The notes under the pieces are model-generated. The model ran no database searches and was not told the DNA's origin. It was given only the letters and a program-made list of their open reading frames with translations. DNA of 64,000 nucleotides from Rutpela maculata (taxonomy: Eukaryota; Arthropoda; Insecta; Coleoptera; Cerambycidae): positions 73,651,804-73,715,803 of the forward strand of contig OW386287.2 in assembly GCA_936432065.2 (NCBI GenBank), in the 5' to 3' direction. The position numbers were made by a program, and so were the translations under genes. The first letter of the stretch is position 1. Every line of letters starts with the position of its first letter. This document shows, piece by piece, positions 35,481 to 45,866 of the stretch.

Positions 35481-35918
35481 TTCATGTATTCTGATGCGCT
35501 GAATCTGATTTTGACATTAGAATTGTTCCATCGCTTTACAATTTTTTTCTAACCTCAAAAAATTGCAGATTTTTATGGATTTTTAGAAGTTTTATGGAAT
35601 TAGAAAAAACTGTGACGTGATGAAACAATTCTTCAGTGCATGAAAATACATAAGGGAATGTTGGTTTAGTCCTTAGTAGAGGCTAATTTTATTGTGTGTG
35701 CATGTGTAATATAAACAAGTGCGTCGTCGTTTAAATTTCTTCATTTTAAAAAAGAATGGAATCTACTTGCAATGGGCAAGTTTGTTATTTGCCTATTAAG
35801 AACAAATATTATGAAATACGCACCTCTATTTAGATATGCAATAACTCACAAATTTAGCAGTCTTTTGATTGCACAGATTCAATACAGCTTTTTTTGTAAT
35901 TTTTTTTATATTTTCCTG

Positions 35919-37238
35919 CACTCAAAGAAATAGTATGGGTAAATTCAACAAAAAAAATGGCTAACTAACAATATCGTTAATTTTGTTAAACTAAATTATA
36001 TTGATGATATTTTCAAACAAAAGGTGATTGTTATTATAATTAATAAAAAGTTGTAGTACAACAAAACAAACATTATCTTAAAAAATAGATGAATAAGACT
36101 ATTATTTTTTTCGTCTGACTATTATTTTGTTGAATTCTGTCAAATTAAACTAGATAATAGTATATTTTATTTTTAACTATTGTCGAATTGTAATTGTAAA
36201 CCCAGTAGCAGTTTTCTCTACTATTATAGTTGACAGATAAACCAATATTATTGTAGAGTTAACCCGCAGTTCTGTTTACATAAACATAACATCATTCTGC
36301 AATCCACTTTGATGAATTAAGACGTCGCATCAGCGCTTTTGTTTGCAAATAGTATGGGTTAAATCAATAAAAAAAATAGTATATATATTATTCATTTTGT
36401 TAAATTGAAGTATATTTAATAGTATTTTTAAATAAAAGGTGATTGTCACACAACAAAATAAACATTAACTTAAGAAATAGGTGCATAAGACTATAATTTA
36501 TTCATCTTACTAATAATTTGTTGAATTTTCTCAAATGAAACTAGATAAATAGTAGACTTTATTTTTAAGTATTATCGAATTGTAATTCTAACCCAGTATT
36601 AGTTCGCTGTATTATTGTACTTGGTAGGCAAACCAATATTATTGTCGTCTTCTAGAAGTCCTAAAAGGGAATTACCATAAAATTTGCTTGCTTACCACGT
36701 AGTCTATTATAGAAATTATTCCTAGATGACGCCACATACAAATCACTGACAATAATAAATCATGCATTATCTTATACCCTTATGAATTTATAGAAAATTA
36801 ATAACATGATTGCAATGTTCAAATTCTCTCAGGGATCATCGATATATTTGGATGGATCTTATAAATGATCTCTAATCTTTGGTTTGGATGGTCTGATGTC
36901 TCAATACTGAGATTTTGGCTAACCAAAGAAAACTTCATCATACAATAAAGTGTAGATCAACCTAAAAATTAGTTGGTGAACAAAAAACAAAGTCGTTGTT
37001 CTACAAGAAGATACGATTATTAAACTACTATTTGTTTACGAAAACAAATAAAGTTGTAGGACTAAAAAATGATTACTTACTTAACCAACTAAATTTCATG
37101 TTCAAAATGACAATGAAAATTGTATGGTGACAAAATTTATTCGACTATTCTTTTCTGGTTGATTTAACTATGAAAACTAGATAGGCGCGATTTCATATGC
37201 TCTTTTTGGTTGAATTCACCTATCATTTTCTTTGAGTG
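35919..37238. mobile_element. Non-autonomous TIR element with internal direct duplication
   Basis: The left end CACTCAAAGAAATAGTATGG (35919) is matched by the complement at the right end (CACTCAAAGAAAATGATAGG read inward from 37238), followed on both sides by a GTTGAATTYACC block. Nearly half of the interior is a two-copy direct repeat (35931-36660). No coding frame. I could not define a target duplication or superfamily. Confidence 0.6.
35931..36660. repeat. Direct tandem duplication, period ~419 bp
   Basis: TAGTATGGGT at 35931 recurs at 36350, and the two units share AAGGTGATTGT, GAATAAGACTAT, TTATCGAATTGTAATT and ACCAATATTATTGT blocks in order. The units are well diverged, so the duplication is old. 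Confidence 0.7.
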
Positions 37239-37291
37239 GGTGTGTATTGTCCAGTTCCTACCCTGTAAATGGAATTAGTATCTTCATATAA

Positions 37292-37437
37292 AGTCCTCAT
37301 CATATATGAATGATTGTAAAAGATTAAGAATTTATGGAACATTTTAAGAGATTATCGACTTCATGCGCTTTAGCCTTAAAACGACAAGAGGCGGGGCTTT
37401 CGTAATCCTTTAGTGGCATTCATATATGATGAGGACT
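37292..37437. mobile_element. 146-bp MITE with perfect 21-bp TIRs
   Basis: The left TIR 37292-37312 (AGTCCTCATCATATATGAAT plus G) is exactly complementary to 37417-37437. ATAA occurs on both sides (37288-37291 and 37438-37441), a possible 4-bp target duplication; if TA alone is the target, a Tc1/mariner relation is possible. Confidence 0.75.
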
Positions 37438-37846
37438 ATAATTGCATAATAGTTTATGATAAAATGAAATAAAGATAAAAAATATTGAAAAGAAAGTTAA
37501 ACCGCATTCAAAAAATTACGCTAAAAATTATGAGAAAAAAAATCACCGTGGCGTGCATCGCCCATTTAATTTGAATTTTTATCACTAGCGCTTTCGCAAA
37601 ATAAAACTTGTTTTGAATTTTTGCTCACCTTGGACTAGACGTAGCTTGCTGAAACTATAATGGAAGCACCGCTTAAGCCAACCCAGAGTTAGTGATTGAA
37701 CACACAAAAAACATAGCGATTAAGAACCTCCTTCTTTCTTTTTTTTTGAAGTCTATTAAAAAAAATAAAATAAAACTCATGTAGTGTACATGGTCGTAAG
37801 TTAAGCCAGTGGATAGGATATCCTAAAATTACAGTTAAACTTAGAC

Positions 37847-40125
37847 CAGAGCCGGATTATCCAATAGGCTGACTAGGCTATAGCCTAGGGGCGCCAATGC
37901 GCGAAGGAACGCTTCAACAGTTTAAAATTAACTAATTTCTTTCCTTCAACAAAATTTACAAAATATTGTTATATGATCAAAAGTATATTAAATATACATT
38001 GCATATATCATATTAAAAAAAGTTCTAATCATCACATGCAAGAACAAATTGGTTTTGAAAATAAAAAGGCGGTAAATGATGACGTATCTGATGATCATTC
38101 AATTCTAGGGAATTTTCATGTTTTCATTTATCATGTTGGTGGTGGTGCTCTGTTGATTTGTTGTTTACATTTACATTGTTTGTTTAATGTTTGTTTATAA
38201 TGGAACCTAATTTTATGAAAGGTACTTCAGAGAATTTACCCATAGTGGATTTTTATATTGTACACGAGTTCTATGTAGAAATTTGAACTATTAAAGTGCC
38301 GAATCCCGAAATGTTGAAAATTTGAGGTTAGCATTTCTTTAAAATATAAAGACTCACATCGATACTAACTTTAATCTATTAGTCCAGTCAACAGAGCGCT
38401 AAAATGACCAAAATCTCTAATTTGAGTGCTAATGAATGGATTTTGATAAAACCTTGTGCAAATGTGTTTGTAATGATGTTAATAAAAAAGTTGAAAAAAT
38501 GATTAGAGTAGGAAATGATCGGAGGAAGAAAACACCCCTTTTATTACGGGTTCCGTAACTTGTAGAATTAGGTCAAAAATAAAAAAGAAATAATAAATTT
38601 ACCTTTTTTGGTCCAAAATAAGATGTTTTTTGTGAATTTTTGTATCATTGAAATACAAGACTTTTTTTATTTGTAACTTTTCTGTAAAGGGCGTTTTCAC
38701 CGAGTTATTCCGGAAAAACATGAAAAACTACCCCTCTCTTTGAAATTGTAGCGCTTTAAAAATATGTAATTTAAAAATTTGAAGTGTGCATTGAGGCCTT
38801 CTAAAAATTATTTGTCTCTGGGAATATTTTTGTAACTTGCTAATTTTCCGAGTTACAGGCAGTTTTTCACGATAACTAATGTACTACATTTTTTGCACAT
38901 TTAAAAAATACATGGAAATTTAAAAACTATATTGAACTTTTAAAAATGGTATAACTATACATATAGGTTTCATATTTTCTTATAATAATATACATAAATG
39001 ACGTTCATTTCTCGAATTTTCATATATTTTTTGTGCAAAAAATGTAGTACATTATTTATTGTGAAAAACTGCCTGTAACTAGGAAAATTAGCAAATTACA
39101 AAAAAATTCCAAGAAACAAAAAATGTTTAGAAGACCTCAATGCATACGTCTGAATTTTTTCAAATTTTTAAATTACATATTTTTAAAGCATTACAATTTC
39201 AAAGAAATGTTTTTCCGGAATAACTCGGTGAAAACGCACTTTACAGACAAGTTGCAAATAAAAAAAGTCTTGTATTTCGATAACAGATTTTTTTTTCAAA
39301 TTTTACATTTCCCCTCCCCCATTTTTAGGAATTTTCGAGTGGCCATATCTCCAAAAATATGCATTTTTCGAAAAAATTCACAAGAGTAAAAACATCGTAT
39401 TTTGGGCCAAAGATTAAATTAAAATTATTGTTTCTCTTTCATTTTTGACCTAATTCTACAAGTTACGGAACCCACGATAAAAGAGGTGTTTTCTGCCCCT
39501 TCCTATCATTTCCTTTTCTAATCTTTTTTCAACTCTTTTATTAACGTCATTACAAACACATCAGACATAAGGTTTCATCAAAATCCGCGCTCACATCTGA
39601 CGTAGCGATGGGCGCGAATTCAAAATTTCTTAATTTAAATAATTAATTTTACTATTAAAATGACTTTAGATTGTAAAATAAAAAAATACGGGTCAAATAA
39701 AATTTAATAAAGACTTGAATAAGTATAAAATTTTTAAAAAATCGTCAACGACTCTATTTTATCTTCCGACGAGCGACGTTTACCGTTTACCATTGATCTG
39801 TTGAAAAATAAAATGTACAAGGAAATTAATTATTTTGTCGATAGAATTATCGAATTTATTATAATTCTACTGTAACAACATTCAATGTATTATTATTAAA
39901 TTCTATGTTTATATTTACCTCAGTGAAAGATACACTGCAATTCTTTTGTAATAAAACATTTTTTATTGGTATTTTATATCCCTATGTCTTGCACCCACGT
40001 TTGAGCTCGAAAAACTAAAAATTTTCGCCTGTGGCGCATTTTGCAACCCCGTAACCCTGCCTATGAATAAAAGGGCGCAAATATATCAATAACCTAGGGA
40101 TGCGACAATCCTTAATCCGGCCCTG
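37847..40125. mobile_element. hAT element, non-autonomous, with perfect 8-bp target duplication
   Basis: The ends are CAGAGCCGGATTAT and, inverted, CAGGGCCGGATTAAGG, a terminus typical of many hAT elements. The host octamer ACTTAGAC flanks both sides (37839-37846 and 40126-40133), the expected hAT duplication length. The interior lacks a convincing transposase; a weak SVEK...INYFVDRIIEF trace near 39805-39865 (+) might be a decayed C-terminus. A foldback (38395-39620) occupies over half of it. Confidence 0.85.
38395..39620. mobile_element. Foldback element nested in the hAT element
   Basis: The left arm (about 38395-38950) and right arm (about 39000-39620) are inverted copies around a ~50-bp centre. 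Shared blocks include GTTCCGTAACTTGTAGAATT and GAGTTATTCCGGAAAAACAT. Arms of about 550 bp are diverged by many small changes. No coding capacity. Confidence 0.75.
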
Positions 40126-40133
40126 ACTTAGAC

Positions 40134-40666
40134 ACATTATACACTCGCTGAATGTAGAGTTTATATTATATAAGATGAACAAATAATCATCATCTCTGCA
40201 CAAGAAAATTTATGATTCGTATCATTTCAACAAAAACCAGATACCTACAGTGTGTTAATTTACTGCAGCTACATTATAATTTAAATTAAACCTTTAATTA
40301 TAAATTATTACCATGCTCTATATCTAGGTTTACCTACTAAGTCATTCATTATTCATTTCACATATTAATTATTACCATGGAGGTGAAACAGAGTGTAACT
40401 GGGGAGGTATTGTTCTGATGAATATAGTAATCCCTAATATATGGCCGGCGTATATTTACCCATAACGATTCCATTAACGCAGTAAATCCAGAACATTGGA
40501 ACATGGCATTGCATTGGGGTGGCAAATGGTAAACGTATTAATCAGACGCTTGATAAATGAAGAAACGTTTCTAGTTTCTAGTATTGTATACAGATTTAAT
40601 GTTGAGATCAGCCTTCAGAACAAATTAATTTTTACTATTCAATTTGACGTAGGTAAACATGGTATG
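40134..40666. other. No gene seen
   Basis: Sequence between the hAT target duplication and element 4. The 79-codon frame at 40496-40735 crosses into the element 4 arm and has no recognisable motif. Confidence 0.3.
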
Positions 40667-41732
40667 GCGGCAAACACAGTAAAAACCCTTAGAAAACGGC
40701 TCTTAGTGAAACAGCTTTGTAATTTGGTATACTGATTTCTGTCATGAAAATGACTATTTTTCCGAGCAGCGCAAATCAAAATGGCTTCCGGTTTCTAGAT
40801 GGCGGCTGTTTTAGAAAATTTAAAAGATCGACGTTTCTAGCTAAACTATTGATTTTATGAAAAAAAGTTATTAAGAAAAATTGTTCCGCATTTAATTTTG
40901 AATAAGAAAGTTCTATAAGTTTTTTTTAAAACTAAAAATTAAGACTCTATAGGCTAAAATATCACAAAGTTAGTTTCTTCTGATATTTTACAAAATACAC
41001 AAAGTAATCTTGTATACTTGTCATAATAATTATCCTTTGACCATAAAGTAACAATCAGAGTCGAATTATAGAATAAATTAAAAGACCAGGAGGCATAATA
41101 TCTTAAATCTGTAAGCGAATCGAATATACTAATATTAACTGAAAATGAGACAAATATTACACCGAAAAGTAACTACGACTGCCTAATTTACGACGGCCCC
41201 GCTTTAGTCCATCTACTTTTGCCTAAAGGAGTTTCGAAATTTGAAGAATATTCAGAAAATTTTTTCAGGCACATATTAAACATAATATTATCAAATTAAA
41301 AGCTAAACGTGTCGACATTGTATGGGATGTGTACAAAAAGGAATAACGTCATACGAGAGAAACTAGAGGAGTCGGAAAGTAGTTACAATATACTGCCAAA
41401 GAATTGGCCAGAATTTCTGAAAAACGCTGAAAATAAAACAGAATTATTTTGTTTATTGGCAAATGATATAACATCATCTAATAACTTTAGTTCTGTCGAA
41501 ATTGTGTCAACTGTTGGCGAAGAAATTGCGAAATAGTTATTGCAATACTGCTCTAAAATCCTGCAACCAAGAAGAAGCAGATACAAGACTAATATTGCAT
41601 ATTAATGATTGTGTTCAACAAGGTTGGAAGGACATTTATTTGCATTATAGCCCGTCGGGTAGAGCGCGAAAAGCCTTCTCTTTCTTGACCCACCCAATAC
41701 TGAAGTATAACCAGATGGAACCTTCACTACTT

Positions 41733-43907
41733 TTTTTTTACAATTAATTATTTTTTATTTATTTGCTTTTATCATGTTTAGAGAATATTATTTAGGTATT
41801 ATGCAAATCACAACTTACACACTTTTTTATTTATTATGAAAATACCTACTTTCTGTATATTGTTGCCCTAATCTGGGCACGCTAATATACTAGTTAGGTA
41901 AATACTTTAAAACACTCATTATTGGAGAACCAATCAAAACAACTACTCTTCTAGCTAATACTGACGAAGTATTGAATTACATGATAGGATTCTTAGCATT
42001 TTAAAGAAAAAAATATATTGAAAATATTTCAATCATTTATTTACAATTAGTCATCACACTTTTTTATTTAATATGAAATTATTTACTTTCTGTATATTGG
42101 TACCTTAATCGGGTCACGCTAATATACTACTTAGGAAAACACTTTAAAACACTCATTATTGGAAAACCAATCAAAACAACTACTCTTCTAGCTAATACTG
42201 ACGAAGTATTGAATTACATGATAGGATTCCTGGCATTTTAAAGAAAAAATATTTAAACTACTTAAATTATTTATTAAAATTCAGTAATTCACAACAATTA
42301 TTGAACCTTACATTCTATTTCAACTCTAGAAAAGTTGTACAAGTTTTTTCGAACTCGTTAGTTCTCATCAGTAGAGTATAGAAACATTCATTCATTATTT
42401 ACAAGCCTATTCTTGATTTATTTTTTACAATTAATTATTTTTTATTTATTTGCTTTTATCATGTTTAGAGAATATTATTTAGGTATTATGCAAATCACAA
42501 CTTACACACTTTTTTATTTATTATGAAAATACCTACTTTCTGTATATTGTTGCCCTAATCTGGGCACGCTAATATACTAGTTAGGTAAATACTTTAAAAC
42601 ACTCATTATTGGAGAACCAATCAAAACAACTACTCTTCTAGCTAATACTGACGAAGTATTGAATTACATGATAGGATTCTTAGCATTTTAAAGAAAAAAA
42701 TATATTGAAAATATATATTGAATTTTAATAAATAATTTAAGTAGTTTAAATATTTTTTCTTTAAAATGCCAGGAATCCTATCATGTAATTCAATACTTCG
42801 TCAGTATTAGCTAGAAGAGTAGTTGTTTTGATTGGTTTTCCAATAATGAGTGTTTTAAAGTGTTTTCCTAAGTAGTATATTAGCGTGACCCGATTAAGGT
42901 ACCAATATACAGAAAGTAAATAATTTCATATTAAATAAAAAAGTGTGATGACTAATTGTAAATAAATGATTGAAATATTTTCAACATATTTTTTTCTTTA
43001 AAATGCTAAGAATCCTATCATGTAATTCAATACTTCGTCAGTATTAGCTAGAAGAGTAGTTGTTTTGATTGGTTCTCCAATAATGAGTGTTTTAAAGTAT
43101 TTACCTAACTAGTATATTAGCGTGCCCAGATTAGGGCAACAATATACAGAAAGTAGGTATTTTCATAATAAATAAAAAAGTGTGTAAGTTGTGATTTGCA
43201 TAATACCTAAATAATATTCTCTAAACATGATAAAAGCAAATAAATAAAAAATAATTAATTGTAAAAAATAAATCAAGAATAGGCTTGTAAATAATGAATG
43301 AATGTTTCTATACTCTACTGATGAGAACTAACGAGTTCGAAAAAACTTGTACAACTTTTCTAGAGTTGAAATAGAATGTAAGGTTCAATAATTGTTGTGA
43401 ATTACTGAATTTTAATAAATAATTTAAGTAGTTTAAATATTTTTTCTTTAAAATGCCAGGAATCCTATCATGTAATTCAATACTTCGTCAGTATTAGCTA
43501 GAAGAGTAGTTGTTTTGATTGGTTTTCCAATAATGAGTGTTTTAAAGTGTTTTCCTAAGTAGTATATTAGCGTGACCCGATTAAGGTACCAATATACAGA
43601 AAGTAAATAATTTCATATTAAATAAAAAAGTGTGATGACTAATTGTAAATAAATGATTGAAATATTTTCAATATATTTTTTTCTTTAAAATGCTAAGAAT
43701 CCTATCATGTAATTCAATACTTCGTCAGTATTAGCTAGAAGAGTAGTTGTTTTGATTGGTTCTCCAATAATGAGTGTTTTAAAGTATTTACCTAACTAGT
43801 ATATTAGCGTGCCCAGATTAGGGCAACAATATATAGAAAGTAGGTATTTTCATAATAAATAAAAAAGTGTGTAAGTTGTGATTTGCATAATACCTAAATA
43901 ATATTCT
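41733..43907. mobile_element. 2.2-kb near-perfect palindrome with nested tandem units, 11-bp target duplication
   Basis: Order on the plus strand: A (41743-42020), A' (42030-42260), S (42260-42425), A (42427-42700), then A' inverted (42735-42965), A inverted (42985-43262), S inverted, A' inverted, A inverted (to 43907). A and A' are diverged relatives; inverted copies are almost identical, with about one difference seen per arm block. CTTCACTACTT flanks both sides (41722-41732 and 43908-43918). A T-run lies at the left edge and the right edge lacks ~50 bp present in other A copies, as expected for a 5'-truncated reverse-strand retroposition (inference). Confidence 0.8.
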
Positions 43908-45458
43908 CTTCACTACTTATTAAAGCATGTTATTTTACATAGGAAATCAAAATTGACGACACTCTCCATTGGTCGAGACCGAAGATATAAGAAAAAAACT
44001 AAAAAAAAAGAAATTTAGAAATTTTATTTTCAATCAAATATAACTTTAAAACTAAAACAGATAAAAATAAAATTGTTGTTTGGTTTTGACAAGTAAACCT
44101 TGCTTTTTAATTTGAAGTATAATTTATTGCAATAATAAAAAAATGAACATAAAAAAACTGACAAAATTCAAAAGGATACACAAATTAGCAGCATTTTTCT
44201 AATTCTTAACTCGTCATAACTCGCTTATATAATGAGCTATTCAATTTTTTCTTTCACCAAAAACTGCCAAATTTAATAGGCTTCATTTTGTCTCGATTAA
44301 TGCTAGATCTAATTTTTTAACTAAAAGCGCTACAGCCCTTTAAACACAACGAAGCACACTACGGCGACGAAGACGGGAGGCTTCCTCTCTCGCCCCCGCT
44401 ACTCTCTCGGCCCATCAAGAAACGTATCGGCTGCTCTCCTCATTATTGTCTGGATAAGTATTAATAAGTGTATATATTATTTTATTTACATTTAGGCTAT
44501 TACAGTTTATGTATAGGGTAGATTCATTTTTATCAGTGGAGAAAAACTACATGTTTGTTTTGCGAAACTACTGAAAACAGCGAAAAAAAATCTAATAATA
44601 AAAAACCAACTGTTACTGGCATCAAGTCTATTATAAATTGTGCAAATGAAGGAAAATGTGCTATTTCATTAAAAACATTTTTTTATTTATTTTTATTTGC
44701 ACACCCTTCAGTACCGATTTCATTATTCTTGTAGGACATCTTTTTGTAATAATAATAATATTAGCAGAGGCAATATGTATTGTCTGTGATATTTGTAACG
44801 CGATAAAAAATGCATGGGCCTTCATGTAGTTATTTATAACAAAGAAAAAAAATTAGTTTAAAATAAAATGTCATTGTCTGATTTGTGGAAAATCTAGAAA
44901 AATTAAGAACAAATTAAGAACATTTTTAAGTAGCAATTTGTACAGGAACGGGTGCGGAAACTAGAAAGCTGCAGTGTCGCATTGTGATACAGAAATACAA
45001 GGCAGGTTACACATTTATTCAGATTTATTTGGGCTGATGGAAATTATTACAAAATTTGTTATGCAAAATATATTAGCAAAAAAAAATTAAATGTATACAA
45101 ACTAAACAACTGAAAGAAAAAATGAATTTAAAGTAATGTTTAACATCTTATTTAGGGAGGTTTATCTTGCTGTTTTGCAAAAAAATAATTCTTAACTTTA
45201 ACATTTCTAAAAACTCGTCTTAATGATATATTTGAAGAAATGACGGAAGAAAATTAGATTATTATAGCAGCGGAAATATAAGAAAGAGATTAGAAAAACA
45301 TCTAAGCAAACAAAGTGTTGTTGTCAGTCACAGCTGAATCAGGCGAAGAAAACTTGGTTCATGAGAATGAATTGACAATTCTTGATAAAACTGCCGGTAT
45401 CTTAAGTGAAGCTGCAGCTGGATATTTTAAACCTATAACAAGTAAAATTGAAAATTTT

Positions 45459-45735
45459 TAAAAACCCCCGATCAATGTGCAATGTATCTAATCGTACCAG
45501 TTTCATATGACCGAATCAAAATGAGGCTTAAATCATGTTCGGCTACCATAATTGTCTGCACATTTTCAATTTTACTTCAATCGGACAATTTCTAGAGAAG
45601 TTCAACATGGCGAATTTAAGATGGCGACCAAATATCAAAATCTAATATGACCTATAATAACCATCTCGACAAAATACTCTTTCAAATAAAAAAACTACAT
45701 CAAAATCGGATCACCCGTTGAAGAGATATGAAGCC

Positions 45736-45818
<83 letters not shown>

Positions 45819-45866
45819 AACATACAAACATATGCGTCAAACCTCATTTGAGGTCGGGGTTAAAAA
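45459..45866. mobile_element. Nested repeat with AACCCC(G)A ends and a GACA microsatellite
   Basis: The left edge AAACCCCCGATC and the right edge GGTCGGGGTTAA are roughly inverted. Inside are stretches common in insect non-coding repeats (AAATCGGATCACCCGTTGAA) and the microsatellite at 45736-45813. It separates coding remnants of copy 2. Confidence 0.4.
45736..45813. repeat. (CAGA)n microsatellite
   Basis: About 19 units of CAGA/GACA without interruption, then AAAC-type variants to about 45830. Long frames reading DRQT repeats across it are artefacts. Confidence 0.95.

Noticed and set aside
41733..43907. Palindrome dismissed as assembly error
   Set aside because: An error is possible, but the 11-bp flanking duplication and one-base differences between arms argue for a real insertion; kept as a finding.
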